From Rhizomys pruinosus (Eukaryota > Chordata > Mammalia > Rodentia > Spalacidae): a DNA stretch of 64,000 bases. Below the pieces are notes generated by a model. It was not told the origin of the DNA and searched no databases. It saw only the letters and a program-made list of their open reading frames with translations. Below are positions 35,179 to 49,084 of this stretch, piece by piece. Location: assembly GCA_009823505.1 (NCBI GenBank), contig VZQC01006699.1, positions 876,973 to 940,972 on the forward strand. Direction: 5' to 3'. Position 1 is the first letter of the stretch. Every line of letters starts with the position of its first letter. The translations under genes and the position numbers were made by a program.

Positions 35179-35454
35179 TGTCAGAGAAACAGAAGTGGTG
35201 CTGATAAGGCCGGGGAGGCAATGATAAAATAATCACTCATGGTAATTAGTAGGAATACAATACTGCAATATCTCTGTGGGATAAATTAGTTCTTTGAAAT
35301 AGGCTTACCGCTGGACAGACTGTAGACTTAAGGGAGGGCCCTGGGGCAATGCCGACCTTGCACCCTGCTTTCCCTGAAGGTGCACAAGAGATCATGGAAT
35401 TCTGGAACTTTGGGAAGGGCAGAGACATATAACAAGCCTACCACACAAAGCTGG

Positions 35455-35475
35455 ACTCTCTCTCTCTCTGTGTCG

Positions 35476-35528
<53 letters not shown>
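35455..35528. repeat. (TC)n microsatellite
   Basis: About 35 TC units with one TGTGTCGCTG interruption. Confidence 0.95.
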
Positions 35529-35533
<5 letters not shown>

Positions 35534-35559
35534 TGACCATGATGAGGAGCAGAGAGAGC

Positions 35560-35815
35560 ACGGGGTTCCCGCGGAACTCTGGGCAACAATGTTGAACCGG
35601 GGGACCCATCTGCGTGCAGTGGCTTAAGTTAGTGTGTGTTTCTTGGCCATTATTTTGTAAGTAAACCAATTAAAAGTCTCTAGTTTTAACTGAGATTGGA
35701 GAGTCTTTTCCTTGTTTTGCCTCAGTGGGGAAGCTGCAGGGAAGGGGTTAGGGCTGTGGGGTGCCGCAGGGGTAGCTGCTCACTGTGAGTGCCCCCCAAC
35801 CTAGGAAGAAAGTTT
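35560..35815 (+). mobile_element. Possible LTR-derived segment
   Basis: CTTGGCCATTATTTTGTAAG resembles the U5-side motif of the LTRs at 13462 and 31269, and is followed by a G-rich stretch. Weak evidence. Confidence 0.3.
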
Positions 35816-36057
35816 TCTGCAACCTGTATATTGATTTAATATTTCCATTTATTCTAAAGGAATTGTAGCCCAGTTAAACAAAGTTGTAAAGCATAAAGTT
35901 ATTTCATTATCGTACTGATCACAATTAAACATAGATGTGAATAACTTAATATGGAGAACTGAGACATAAGGCATGGTTATCTTCAAATCTGAACTCTGTG
36001 TAGGTATTTCAAAGATGAGGTATATACAGGTGGCAGGGACAGTGTCCTAACAGTGCT

Positions 36058-36225
36058 GGACAAGATGACACATGCCTGATATCCTAGCATTCAGGAGGCA
36101 GAGGCAGGAAGAACACTGAAAGTTTGAAGCTACCCTGGCCTATATGTCAAGTTCCAGGACAATCAGGCTATAGAGTAAGACCCTGTCTCAAAAATGAAAA
36201 TAATAAAATAAATAAATAATCAGTA
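36058..36225 (+). mobile_element. Diverged B1 SINE
   Basis: B1-like body (ATCCTAGCATTCAGGAGGCA ... GACCCTGTCTCAAAAATG) with an A-rich tail. Confidence 0.78.
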
Positions 36226-39024
36226 GTTAAAAAGAACATGCTGTAATTCCTTAAATGCAATAAAAATATAGAAGGCTATATGTCAAACTGTTATCTGTTA
36301 GAAAGATGTAGAATTTTAAAAATGTACCTTTTCTATTCTATTGTTTTAATTTTATTACTAAACATATTACAATTTTTCAAAGTGAAATGAGAGAAAAATA
36401 AAGTAACTGTCACAGTAGTGCCTGTGTTTTGTACTCTGATGTTGGCAGACCTTTACTGTGTTTTCTCACCTTCTTGTGGATTGTAACATCTACAGGAACC
36501 CAGTGCAGACTCTGTGCTCACTCCCGTATCAGAATGTCTTATTGTTATCTAGACCATCAGCAATCACAGAAACACTCTCTAACTGCCTCTTCTGTCTTCT
36601 GAAGAGTCTACATGCAATAAAACCAGTAACTACACTCTGAAACAGATGGTCTTGTCTAGAACTACGTAAGGTATGGATAATGCACTTAGGTTGTGAGTCA
36701 GTGACTATTCATTGGGGAGTCTCTGAAATCAGACACCGACCTCAGCAGAAGGAGAAATGCACAGCCACCCAACCTCCCCCAATGGGCCACACTGCTTAAG
36801 GGCATCCCAGGCTTAGTGCCAGGAAATGCAATGACAGAGGGGCCAGCTGGCCAGAATTCAACACAGTCCAGTGACAGCCACAAAACAAACAGCCCAGCGA
36901 AGAAGATACCCTGCCTCTGTTGTGTTTTATTTCGAAGTCCCGTGTGGAGTTATACTGTACCTAGCAGGGGACAGTGGTACGTGTTCTCAGTTCAGAGCCA
37001 GGTCTGATAGGACCTCTGTAGGTGGGGACGTGAAGGGGTCCGAAGCAGAGGTTTCGTAGAGAAGTGGCATTGGGTCAGTTCCTCCTATGGTTTCCTGGTG
37101 CATTTGTGAGAAGGGATGCAGCTGTGCTTGGGCTGAGAAAGCCATGTGGCCATGACCCATCCCTGGGTGCAGAAAGAGAACTGAGAGCACATGAACCTGT
37201 CTGAACCAGGCTTCTCTGCATCCCTGGGGACCTGACTTCTAGAGGAACGTGGAAGATACGTTCAACCAATCACTGCCGGTCCTGTCCCAGCCTTGGAACA
37301 TCTGTCTGCTCACCCCTCCGCCTCTGAGTTGAGCAGCAAGTATCCAACAGACACATGCCAGGTTCCTCTAGACTTCCACAAGCAGTAGGCAGCCATGCCG
37401 GGCTTGGGCATTATGTCTCCAAATCAGAAGCCCATTGTCATGAATACTTGAAGAGCCTTGAAGTCTCTGTGGCTTAAGAGAACAACAGCTTATTTCCTCC
37501 CCACACAGAGTCTCATATGGTGTGGGAGGCTTGCTTCCATCTCGTAGCTTTGCCGTATGTTCCAGTTAGTCCAAAGAGTCACTGCAGGGTATGGGAGGGA
37601 GAAAGGAAGAGAAGAAGGGAAACAAGGAGACCTATCTAAACTCAATAGCCTACATGTATGTACTCCACTGCTATTCACGCCCCAGTGGTACAGTGAAGAC
37701 ATGCTTCCAGCCTAAATGCAAAGGAAGCTGGGGGTGGGGGGATACACCGGGCAGGTGCTATTGCAAACTTGTAATACTGGAAATGTCTCATAAAATCTTA
37801 AAGCAGGGAGTGGAACCATAGAAGAGTCCTTGAGTGGCAGTTCAGACACAGGACCCCAGAAGCACTTCTGTCGGTGATTAGTTGAGGAAATCCCCTGCCC
37901 TCGTGCTTGCCAGTGTCCTCATCTACAGATGATGAAGGGGTTGATGGTCTTTCCAGGTCAAAAAGACAATTTTTATGAGCACGCAACTTGTGCAGACAAG
38001 ATGAATGCTTCCTCATTACTTTCCCTAAGATGGGCACCTGGAAAGGCCTAGGGGGACAGGCATTGGTGGCCTCTGCCAGAGCATTTGCTCCTTATGGAAT
38101 CATGCACGCTGTCAGTTCTCAGGAGCCTTGTCATCGCTGAGATTGCTATCTTAGAAATGCATCAGAAAACCATAGATTGCCTCAATAATTCTGCTGCTAA
38201 AAACAGCAACAAATCCTCAAATTGTGGAGACCTAGGTCCAGAAGGTGTCTCCTAATTTCCCATCATCTACACTCATGTGCGCACATCTCTTCTCAGATAA
38301 CAGTGTCTGCTGTGAGCAGGTATTCTCTTTTTAAATAGTATGATGCTGTGATGCTGTTTAGTCATAATATGGGATGTACTACCCAACTGCCGCTGTCCTT
38401 TCCCACGTGAACAATTATACCTCTCTTGAGATGCAGCAGAACGGTCATTAAGACCCCAAGGACCATGGCTGAAGCTCCAATACTGCTAAGGCTTCTGCTT
38501 AGGCAGAGCTTAAGTCAAGGTTTGGAGGGCAGGAGACTTACTAGGGAGTCATCCTGGGATTATTATCTGCTGTAGAAAAAAAAAGGGAACTCTTGGGGTC
38601 AGGCAGCAGGAGAAGCTGGGTCGCAGAGCAATCTCAACAAAGCCAGCAGGGAATGGGAAGGCGAGATAGACCTTCAGAGTTAGCCTTGGACGAAACAAGG
38701 AGGCTGAGTTTTTGCACCTGTGTGGATCAATTGGACGGGGGCTGCTGTGGGAAGCAAGCATGGCTCTCTTCAACCAAGGTCGTTCTCAAAGAACTCATTC
38801 AGTGGCAGGCTGCCTGCCAGTCACCCTCCCAGCAGCTGGAGCCATATGTGTTTTCCTTTCAGAAAGGGGATCTGAGAGCTCATTTGAACATTTCTTTAAG
38901 CTTACTATTAATATGATTTTGAACAAGTTACCTAGCCCCCTTAGCTAAGCTTTACAGATGAGAAGATGGGCACTACAGCAATGTCTCTTAGTGTTTGTGG
39001 TCATTAAGTGAACTAATACCTGTG
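36226..39024. other. Unique non-coding stretch
   Basis: 2.8 kb without a recognised repeat or gene. Several ORFs of 60-110 codons overlap in different frames and none has a recognisable domain or splice context. Confidence 0.4.
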
Positions 39025-39360
39025 CTGTGGCTTAAATGTGAGATGTCCACCACAGGTTCCCATGCTTGAACTGTTTGGGGGAAGACTGTGGTTTGGGACT
39101 CTGGCATAGGAGAAGTTGCTTACTGAGGCCTTGTGGGTAATATCTACCAGTGGCTCCAGCCTGGACTCTCTCTGTTTCCTGATCCACAAGTTGTGAGCAA
39201 GCCATGTTCCAAGCATCCACGAGGCCTGGCTGCTCCACTCTGCCTTCCTGCCACAATAGAGGGTATTTCCTACAACTATAAACCAAAGAAATTCTCCCTT
39301 CCTCTGTCCTGTTTCTATCAGGTGTTCTGTCACAGTGATGAAACAATTACTAAAATAACC
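39025..39360 (+). mobile_element. LTR-like rodent repeat
   Basis: Layout similar to 22673-23013 (GTGGCTTAAATGTGAGATG ... TCACAGTGATGAAACAATTA). Family uncertain. Confidence 0.5.
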
Positions 39361-40002
39361 TGTAAAATATTTACTGGGCGCTTACTAAATGCCTGGCAGT
39401 GGTCTTAGTGTTAGTTTTTGTATGAATCTCATGAGCTTCATGAGAACAGCAATGCTGTCATTTGAGACTCTACTGTAGAGACTTTCAGGAACCCAGAAAA
39501 GGTGGCCTGCCCTGTCAGTGGTTCCTCCGAGGCCCAGATTTCCAGCCAAAATGCTTAACCCAAAGGGCTCTGCATCACCTCCCATTCCTTTCTAATATCA
39601 CAACCAGAGAACAGTCTAGGAAGAGCCTTCCATTATAATTTAACATAAAGCATCCTTTATAATGTGAGTTTCTCTCACTGGTAAATGGCAGACGATATTT
39701 TATCGTATATAAGAGATGGCATTTAGATGCCCTGTTTTCTGAAATTAATTATTAAATTCTTTGTATTCTTCAAGGCTCTGGAGAATTATGGTCTATTGGA
39801 AGAATAGCCCCTCCATCTGAAGGACTAGACATGCTCACTGCTCAGGGAAGGATAAGGTCTACATGTGGGCCTGGCTGGCAAAGAAGCATCAGCCATCTGT
39901 ACTTGGGATGAGCTGTTTGCCAGGAACAAAATATGATTCATGAAGAAGGGCAAGGGTAGAGAATGTGGGACCCATAGGAAGGCAAAGGTATGTTTAGATG
40001 AG

Positions 40003-40003
<1 letters not shown>

Positions 40004-40041
<38 letters not shown>
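40004..40041. repeat. (GT)n microsatellite
   Basis: About 18 GT units. Confidence 0.93.
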
Positions 40042-40043
<2 letters not shown>

Positions 40044-40107
40044 GATGTTTACATATATTCTCCTGTCAGAGGCCAGCTTGGGTGTCACTCCTTAGGTGCT
40101 GGCCATC

Positions 40108-40328
40108 CTGTTTTTTGAGACAGAGTCTCTCACTGGCCTGGAACTCATCAACTCTGCTAGGCTGGCTAGCCAGCAAGTCCCCTAGCTCAACCCGTCTCTA
40201 CCTCTCCAGCGCTGGAATTATAAGTGAGTCATGACACACAGCTCTTGTTTTATGCAGGTTCTGGGGATCAAACTCGGGTCCTTATGCTTGCACATATCCA
40301 ATTTACCAACTGAGTTAGCTCCACTCCC
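40108..40328 (-). mobile_element. B4-type SINE (reverse B1 part followed by reverse ID-like part)
   Basis: TTTTTTGAGACAGAGTCTC ... then TTCTGGGGATCAAACTCGG ... AACTGAGTTAGCTCC. The B1-plus-ID composition identifies B4/RSINE1. Confidence 0.75.
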
Positions 40329-43299
40329 CAAGAGAGATGAATGTTCTAGTCATAAGTGAAGCTAGGCGGTGACTAGACAGTTAACAGAATCTTCCTTCCG
40401 AAAGCCCAAAGGTTGTCATCTATGAGAAACTTCCTTATCTCCTTAAAACAGGGATGCCAATGTCGATCTCTGTCTGAGTTGTTCTTGGAGGACAGCCTGC
40501 TCTGAACTGCCTTATTCAGTGCTTGGATCACAGACGATGTGTCACTCAAGTCACCCAGCTTTGCTAGTCTTCAGCCTACTTTAGCATCAGAGCAGGTAGA
40601 TGGAAATTTATTTTACACAGGAAACTTCAAATCATTTTCCTTTCTCCTAACCTGTAGCCTGGTTTTCCCCCTGCCCCAGCCCAACTCCTGCCTTCCAGCT
40701 CTCAAACCCACATCAGTCCTCTCCCACCCCTTCCGTGCTCAGTGGCCAGTGCTGGGTCCAGCTCTCAACATGTTTGGGTTGAAGCCGGACATTTGTTTCC
40801 AATTACATTCCAAAGCACGGGAGGGAATTTCTTTGCGCAGCTTCCTCATTTTCAACTGACCGTGGCAATAGCAGCCCTGGAGAAGAAAACTCTTTCCAGG
40901 AAGAATGCAGACCTCGCCCAGAAAGCAACGGAGGCTTCTTTTTCCATTGCGCATGCATACATAATTATGGGGACCTTCCTGTGCCCACCAGAAACCAATC
41001 CCCAAAGCCCTCTACAGAGAAGCAGGGCCCCAGGGATCAGAATGGACGGGCTGCTGCATAGACTCTGGGCTTCCTGAGCTGGGAGAAAACCCAAGAAGAG
41101 CAGGAGAAAAGGGTCCATCAAGTCCGTCCTACAGACTGCACGCCAAAATGAGCCCCTCACGGTTTGCAAAATTATAAGCTGTTCCTCATGTCTCTGAAAC
41201 CTGAATAGGACCCTGAAACAGCTGAATAGGAAAAAATGAGAAGGCAGTGATGTGATGAAGAGAAAAACAGCACAGTGATTCAGTCAGGAAAGTGGATTTT
41301 GAGGCCCCCAGGCACAAAGTATCTATCTTTCTCTAGACACCTGTTGTGTACACCTCCAATGACTGGCTGCTCTGGGTGACAGCTCCCTGGGGACTGAATC
41401 AGAAGCAAGCAGCCTTCTGCCTTCTGGTTGGAGTCAGTGGGAGCCACTGGCAGAGGGATCAGAAGGAGAAGGGAGAGATGGGAGTTCGTTCCTTTATCCT
41501 CCCTTGCTCCTGCTCTCCACCATTGGCTGCCTTTTCACTGTGAAGGCCATAGCTCCCAGCAGGTGACCCTGAACATTGCTTGGCAGAGAGCAACCCTTCT
41601 TTGTCCTCCCTGACGGGGAGGGATTGTAACGACTCCCTCTGTGGCTAGCCCACATGACTCTGAGCCATGCTTAATTACTCACAAGTTCTGCTGACATCTG
41701 TATTGAGTCTGTTATTCAACACACCTCAACTACCCAGTTTGGATGCATCTTCTGTTTCCTGCCACCATATTCATCTGACTGATAGTCTCAGTCAGGGACT
41801 CTGAATTTCCCAGAGACTCTCAATATAATCTTGCAGAGGAAGATAACAGATGAAAGCAGGGACTTCGTTCTTCAACTTGGAAACTGAATCCAAGAGAAGT
41901 AAGCCATTTACTCGATCCACCTTCCTTAAGCCCTGTTCTGAAGGAGATCTCGGCGGCCTCTGGGGTAGAAGGTGGAAGCCACGAGGATCACATAAGCCTG
42001 TGACTTAGTTTCCACCAGAGCAGCTCTACCTTGTCTGCTTAACAAATTTTAGAAGGCAACTTCCAAATATTGGAAAATGAAGAGGGTCACTGGAATGTAT
42101 AGAGCAGAAGAGTCCATGTGTGGACCTTGAAATAAGTATCACCTCTGCTGTTATTTTAGGAACCAAATTGCTGCCTTAGGAAGAGCTCGAAGAAGATACA
42201 AGAGGACCTCTCTGCAGTGACAGCCCACCATACTCCCTCTTTTCAGAGTCAACTCCTTCCTAAACCTCTGATAAAGAGGAATCAAGGTAATTGATCGTGT
42301 ACTTTGTCAAGTAACTCCACCCACTCCTGGCCCCAGCAGTGGACTCAAGCAGACACCTGGCCCAGGATGAATGAAACGATTGTCTAGGGCGAGATAGGTT
42401 GGGCTAGGTGACCTTCAACTGCGGCTACATGATGTAGTGGCCTTAGTTATACAGGCATGTAGCACAGGATAAAGGAGATGCCGAGCCCACCAGAGGCCTC
42501 AGACATTTCAGGCTATAAGGAAACGGAACCTAAGAACCTTTTGGCAGAAGCCAGTCCTCTGCAGGGCAGAGGAGCCCACACAGCGGGGGCCATTCATGTC
42601 CCCTCACGTGAACTCTGGCCACAGTGTCTAATGCTTCTTCCAGCCCTCCCATGCTGGCTGTGTTTCCTACTATTGGGTTCTAAGAAATGCCCCTGTGATT
42701 TATTTTAATCAACAAATACCCTTTTCTTGTGCTTGACTGAGAATTGAATAACAATAGAGAAGAAGGGCTAAATCTTTTTGGAAAACCCCCTAATAATAGA
42801 TTTTCATCTACAGGAGATGGAACCGAATTCCACTTCCCATAAATGTAGGCTGGATTCGGCAATACCGTCTAACAGTTAGGGAATGGAAAAGGAGAAATAT
42901 TAACTTCAAAGTGGAAAAACCCAGAAAATACTTTAAACAATTAGTTATGTTTAACATCACCCTTGAAGCCCTGTGTCTTTTACCCAACAGTGTGTTGAAA
43001 TGCCTCCCCTCAGGGCGATCATTCTTCAATCCATTAGATCCAGCCCAATAATGAGAAAACACTGGAAAAGTCCAGATCAAGCAATAGTCTACAAAATCAC
43101 TTACCAGTGCTATTTAAAACAAGGAAAGAGACAGGGTGACCAACAAGAAAAAGCAAGCAGAAAGGGAGAAGGAGAGCAAGGAGAAATAGCAACCAAAAGC
43201 AAAGTGGTAATTGAAGTAGATTTGGAAATGCAAGAAAGGGCATTGATGGGGAAATTGTTGAAATCCAAATAACAGTCACAGTTCGTGCACCAGAGGGTT
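40329..43299. other. Unique non-coding stretch
   Basis: 3 kb with no recognised repeat or gene. ORFs of 60-111 codons occur on both strands at 40539-41169 and 42478-43369, overlapping each other and lacking family signatures. Confidence 0.4.
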
Positions 43300-43447
43300 T
43301 TGTTTTTGTCTTTTTGAGACAGGGTCTCCCTGTAGCCCCAGCTGTCCTGGAATTCACTATGTAGACCAAGCTGGCCTTGAACTCACAGAGATTTACCTGC
43401 CTCTGCCCCCCAGGTGCTGGGATTAAAGGTGTGCGCCACCAAGCCCT
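43300..43447 (-). mobile_element. B1 SINE
   Basis: Reverse B1 body (TTTTTGAGACAGGGTCTCCC ... GTGTGCGCCACCAAGCCC). Confidence 0.9.
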
Positions 43448-44075
43448 ACTAATGTACTAGAGTTTTAATCAATGATAGGGATTTTATTTTTTAGTTTTGA
43501 GACTTTTATAAAACATTAACTTAGAACAATCCACCTGGGTAAATGAAGACTCTGAAGGGTCTCTGTAGCTGTGGTAAATTTAAATTTATTTTTAAGGACT
43601 ATTGGGATGCTCGTTGACTCTCTAAAAATGCTAGAAGCAAATCTTGGTTGGCTACAGAGGCAGGAGCCATTGCTCGATCCACCCCGCAGAATTGGTCCAA
43701 CCAAGACACCAGGGCCACAGACACTGCAGGCTTCTGCTTCCCACTCAAGCCTTGGAAGTCAGTTCCACCTCTGAAACTAGACGTAGCTTCTGCTGCTCGA
43801 GTGCCACCCGCCGGTCACCACATAGATTGTCCTGCTTCTGCCTGCTGTGGCCTTTGGATTTCAGGAATATGCTTGAACATTGGCTGTGGGGAGGCTGAAG
43901 GCAGCACTTGTTTTCATCCCTGGGTGTCAGTTCTGCTAAAAAGAAGTGGACGCCTTAGACACAGGAAGGTGTTTCCAGTGCCATGTCAACATAGGACAAG
44001 TGTCCGTTGTGTGAATGAGTCTGTATCCAACTGGAATGGTTGGAATGGACTTCTGAAAGGAAAGAGAATGAAGAT
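43448..44075. other. Unique non-coding stretch
   Basis: A 177-codon ORF (43648-44181) crosses into the following B2 and has no recognised domain, so it is not called as a gene. Confidence 0.4.
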
Positions 44076-44092
44076 AAATTGGTTTTGTGAAA

Positions 44093-44297
44093 GGGGCTGG
44101 AGAGATGGCCTAACGGTTAAGAGCGCCAATTGCTCTTGCAGAGGACCCGGGTTCAATCCCCAGCACCCACATGGTAGCTGAGAACCGTCTTTAACTCCAG
44201 TTCCAGGGGAATCTGACACCCTCTTTTGACCTCTGCAGAATTATACAACAGGAGTACACAAACCTACATGCAGACAGTACATTCGTACACATAAAAA
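44093..44297 (+). mobile_element. B2 SINE with a 17-bp target-site duplication
   Basis: B2 flanked by AAATTGGTTTTGTGAAA at 44076-44092 and 44298-44314. Perfect duplication. Confidence 0.94.
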
Positions 44298-44314
44298 AAA
44301 TTGGTTTTGTGAAA

Positions 44315-45289
44315 ATAAATTCAAATTTTAAAGCACAACACCATCTGGCCCTCAGCCTGATAGAAGAAGCAAGATTCTGATAAATAGAAATGCTTTGCTC
44401 TGTCTAAACATTATGTGGGAAAAGACAGGGCACAGAGTGTAAACAGAAACTTCATTTTTGTCTTCTGCCTATTGGTCAGCTCAGCAAGCTGTTTTCTGTC
44501 AGGGACAGAGAGACTCTTTAGGAATTTTCTTGTCACATATGGTAAATACTGTTTAAGAGTTGTTCAAGGATTAAATAAATTGAGGATAGCCTTAAAATGT
44601 CCAGCCTTGTATAACAGAAAAAATTTCAAACTTTATTTCAAGCTGAACCATCTCCCCTTGTATAGTTTGGGCCTTCAAGTCAAGACAGGGGAGGGTCTTC
44701 CCTTGCCCCCCCCCCGCCCTCCTTCTCTGGCTCTCCCTAGCTTCAGCTCCTCCAGGACTGATGATAGAGTCTGTAGACTGAGAGATAGAAAAGTTTCTTC
44801 CTGGCTGATGCTGACATAGGCTTAGAATTTGTAATCTATGTTTTTTCAGATGTTTAAAGAGGGTTTTTATGCATTCTAACATGGTTTTACTGACAATTTG
44901 GACATCTGTCACCCATAATTTCCTTGTGGTGCATTTACTCTTGGCAGGGCAAATGCCACTCTTTCCTGGATGACCATTTTCCCATGCTCATCCTCCAGGA
45001 ATCTAGCATTCCTCTAGCTTTTCTGTGCTTGGGGGCTTAGGTCTCTGGGCCCCTGTCCACCACTCTCTTAGACAGGACCTAGGATGATCACATGCTAGCT
45101 CTCCCTCTGGACAGACATCCTGTCCACAGGACATACTCACTGCCCTGACAGACTTAGAAGAGCTGCCTTCTTGTTCACTGTATACCATCAAATCAAACAT
45201 TCAGTCCATCTCCTACCCTGGGGATGATTCAATCATCCTCAGATGCAGGGGACACACTTTCTTTGTAGGCCTCTTCAAATTCTTGACCT
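44315..45289. other. Unique non-coding stretch
   Basis: No repeat recognised. The 134-codon ORF at 44415-44819 has no known domain and overlaps an antisense ORF of 106 codons. Confidence 0.35.
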
Positions 45290-47314
45290 TATGTTGGAAA
45301 ATTAAAATAACATCCTGCATCCTATCTGACCACAAATGGACTAAAACTAGATATCAACAGCAATAGAAACTACAGAAAATACACAAACTCTTGGAGACTA
45401 AGAAACATACCACTTAATGATAATTTGGTCAAGGAAGAAATTAAGGAAGTTTAAAAATTTTAACACTTTAATGAAAATGTAAACATAACATTCCCAAACT
45501 TATGGGACACAATGAAGGAAGTCTGACGAAGAAAATTCTAAGTGTTTACATCAAAAAATTTGAGCAATCTCAAATTAGTAACTTAAAGACACAGCAGAAA
45601 GCCTTGAAAAAATAAGAACAAACAATACCCGCAAAATAACAGGCAGAAGAGATTATCAAAACCAGGCCTAATATTAATGAAATAGAAAAAAATTACCAAG
45701 AATCAATGACAACTTAGTTCCTTGAAGATATTAATAAGACTGAAAAATTTTTAGCTAAATTAACCAAAAGTAAAAGAGAGATTACTAAAGTTAATAAAAT
45801 TAGAGATGAAAAAGAGATATTGCACCAGAAACCAATGAAATCCAGAGGATTATAAAGACATACTTTCAAAACTTTTATTCCAACAAATTGATGAACAGAT
45901 GAATTCTTATTGTATATTACATGCTAAAGTTAAACTGAGAAGAGAAAAAGCTCTGTCACAAGCAGTGAGCTTGAAACAGTAATACAAAACCCTCCCAATT
46001 AAAAACCCTCAGGCCCTTCTGGATTTTCCAAGGAAATTTTGCCAGACCTTTACAGAAGGACCAAAACACATGCTTCCAAAACTATTCCATAAAATAGAAG
46101 AGGAAAGAATGTTTCTAAATTATTTTTTGAAGCCAGCAATCCATAGATACCTAAACCACATAAAGACACAACAACAACAACAAAAAGAAAATTATAGACC
46201 AGTTTCGCTGATGAACATAGATGAAAAAATTCTCAATAAAATACTTGCAAACCAAATTCAAGAACACATCAAAAGGATCATCTACCATGATCAAGTCAGC
46301 TTCATCCTAGAGATGCAGGGATGGTTCAATATACGTAAATAAATAAATATAATCTACCTCATAAATAAACTCAAGGGCAAAACCACATGATCATCTCACT
46401 GGATGAAATAAAGGTCTTTGACAAAAACCCAATATCCTTTCATGATAAAAGTCCTAAAGGTGAAAGATGGAGGGAGCACAGCTCAACACAATAAAGGCAA
46501 TATACAAAACCCCACAGCCAGCGTCATGCTAAGCAGAGAAAAACTCAAACAATTTCCAGTAAAATCAGGAACAAGACAAGGATGTCCACTCTCTCCACTT
46601 CTGCTCAACATAGTGCTTGAAGTCTAAGCTAGGGCAATAAGACAAGAGAAGGAAATAAAGGGATATAAAAAAGGAAGATGGAATTCAAAGCATTCTTATT
46701 TACAGATGATACGTGTCGCTATACAAATGAACCTAAAGATTCCACCAGAAAACTTCCACAGCTGATAAACCCATTCAGCAGAGTAGCAGCATACAGAATT
46801 AGCACACGAAGCCCAGCAGCTTTCCTGCACATCAGCAACACACACACTGAGAAAGATACCAGGGAACAATCCTACTCATAATAGCCTCAGAAACTTTCTT
46901 GAAGTAAATCTAATCAAAGAAGTGAAAGACTTGTATAATGAAAAGTTTAAGACATTGGAGAAAGAAACTGAAGAATATATCAGAAGCAGAAAGATCCTGC
47001 ATAGTCATGGACTGGTAAGGTTAACCTTTGTGAAAATGGCCACAAAACCAAAAGCAATCTACAGATTCAATGTCAGTTCCATAAAAATTCCAATATACTT
47101 CTTCACAAAATTAAAAAAAAAATCTCAAAAATCATAGGAGAACAGCAAAATAATCCTGAAAAATGAAAACACTCCTGGAGGTTATCAGCCACCCTTATTT
47201 CAAGTTGTTACCATTATAGTAATAAAACCAGCATGGTATTGGCATTGATACAGACACCTTGGTCTAGCAAATAGAACTGAAGACCCAGATATAAGTCCAT
47301 ACTCCTCCAGTGAC

Positions 47315-47345
<31 letters not shown>

Positions 47346-47563
47346 TTTGTGTATGAATGTACTGTCTGCATGTAGGTTTGTGCACCTGTGTCGTGCAATG
47401 CCACGGAGGTCAGAAGAGGGTGTCAGATTCCCCTGGAACCGGAGTTCTCCTGGAATTGGAGTTACAGACTGTTCTCAGCCGCCATGTGGATGCTGGGGAT
47501 CGAACCTGGGTCCTCTGCAAGAGCAGTCGGCACTCTTAACCACTAGGCCATCTCTCCAGCCCC
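47315..47563 (-). mobile_element. B2 SINE with (TTTA)n tail inside the L1
   Basis: CpG-rich minus B2 flanked by CCAGTGAC at 47307-47314 and 47564-47571. Confidence 0.91.
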
Positions 47564-48048
47564 CCAGTGACATAATTTTTGACAAAGAGGCAAAAAAATA
47601 CACATTGGAGGAAAGACTACACCTTCAGCATATGGTAGTGGTCAAACTATGTGGCTATAACTAGAAGAATGAAACCAGATCCTATTTCTCACCCTGCCCC
47701 AAACTCAACTCCAAATGGATCAAAGACCTTAAAATAAGACCCGGCACTCTGAATCTGTTGGAGGAAAAAATAGTGGATATGCTTCAACTTTTAAGCTCAG
47801 GAAAGTACTTTTTGAATAGGAACCTGATAGCACAGGCATTAAGGCAAACAAGTGATATGAAATGAAAAAGCTTCTGTAAAGCAAAGGACATCATCAATCA
47901 AGGCAGTCTACAAAATGAGAAAAAAATCTTTACCAATAATACATCTGACAAAGGATTAGTATCTAGACTGTATAAAGAACTAAAAACAAACAAACAAACA
48001 AAAACTAAACAACAAGAAAATGAACAACCCAATTAAAAATTTGAGCAC

Positions 48049-48258
48049 GGGGGCTAGAGAAATGGGTCAGCAGTTAACAGCACTCACTGACTGATCTTGC
48101 AGAGGACCTGGGTTTGATTCTCAGGTGGCTAACAACTGCCCATTAACTCCAGTTCCAGGAGATCTGAAGCCTTCTTCTGACCTCTGAGGGCATTTCATGA
48201 ATCAGGTGCACTTACATCCATGCAGGCAATACACCCATGGACAGAAAATAAAAATAAT
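48049..48258 (+). mobile_element. B2 SINE inside the L1
   Basis: Diverged B2 (GGGGGCTAGAGAAATGGGTC) flanked by AATTAAAAATT-type repeats near 48031 and 48259. Confidence 0.84.
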
Positions 48259-48725
48259 AATTAAAAATTGGGGCATGCTCTGCTCTTAGTTGCCCACCAG
48301 ACCTTGTTCTTGGTCACCCACCAGAACTTCAGGGTAAGACCTTATTACTGAAGAGACTACATACATGGCCTATGGATCAAACAAGGAGAATCTGAGCTGG
48401 TGCTGACTTTAAAACCTCATCTCTATTGACTAGCTTTCATAGTGCTGGGATGAACTATTCAAGCTACCTGAAGGGAAAAGTTATCACCAACATTACCCAG
48501 CTATAAATCCCATGAGCTACAACAACTGGGCAGGCAAGGTCTGCCCACCATGCACTAGTGGCACAAGTATTACGGGAGTAACCAATCAGTTTCTAGTTAA
48601 TTTAAGCTCTGCTTTGTAATATGGAGTCCATCTTCAGCCCAGAATTTATCTAATAGCGTTTCATATATACTAGGTGTCCAATAAATGGTTGTGGATCTCT
48701 ATGAAAGGAACCTCTTCCAGGTGTC

Positions 48726-49084
48726 TATGAGCCAGCCAGTAGGGCTCCCAAGCATCTTAACAAATAGGCCTATCCTTCTGCATGCCACAGTGGGCACCAT
48801 ACCCACTTTCATCTCCTCACTTCTTGTGTAGAGATGAACTTCATTTTAATTAAGATAACTATGAAAGACCAGAGAGGCATGTAGCCCAGTCCCATTCCCA
48901 AATTCAGGAGCTGTCACCTGATATATAGCATTACCTCCCATTGCCTCCAAATATGCATATTTCAGCTGCAGAAATCTGAAGAACCAGAGGGCAAATGCTA
49001 GAATGTGAAGCAATGTTAATCTATGTGTTTGAAGAAGGACCCCCTAAAGATCAGAATCTGAATCGGACTCCTAATAGAAAAAAT
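48726..49084. other. Unique non-coding stretch
   Basis: No gene or repeat recognised. Confidence 0.4.

Larger units (their letters stand above)
45290..48725 (+). mobile_element. Degenerate LINE-1 (ORF2 and 3' UTR), with two B2 insertions
   Basis: Fragments of L1 ORF2 in order: linker region (45600-45850), fingers/palm with TRQGCPLSPLLLNI (about 46567-46610), an active-site-like FTDD (about 46699-46710), the C-terminal region (47570-47990: DIIFDKEAKKY, LNSKWIKDLKIRPGTLN, SFCKAKDIIN), then the 3' UTR (48280-48725). Many frameshifts and stops make it inactive. B2 copies interrupt it at 47315-47563 and 48049-48258. Confidence 0.87.

Noticed and set aside
43648..44181. 177-codon ORF
   Set aside because: No recognisable family, it ends inside a B2, and a competing frame overlaps it.
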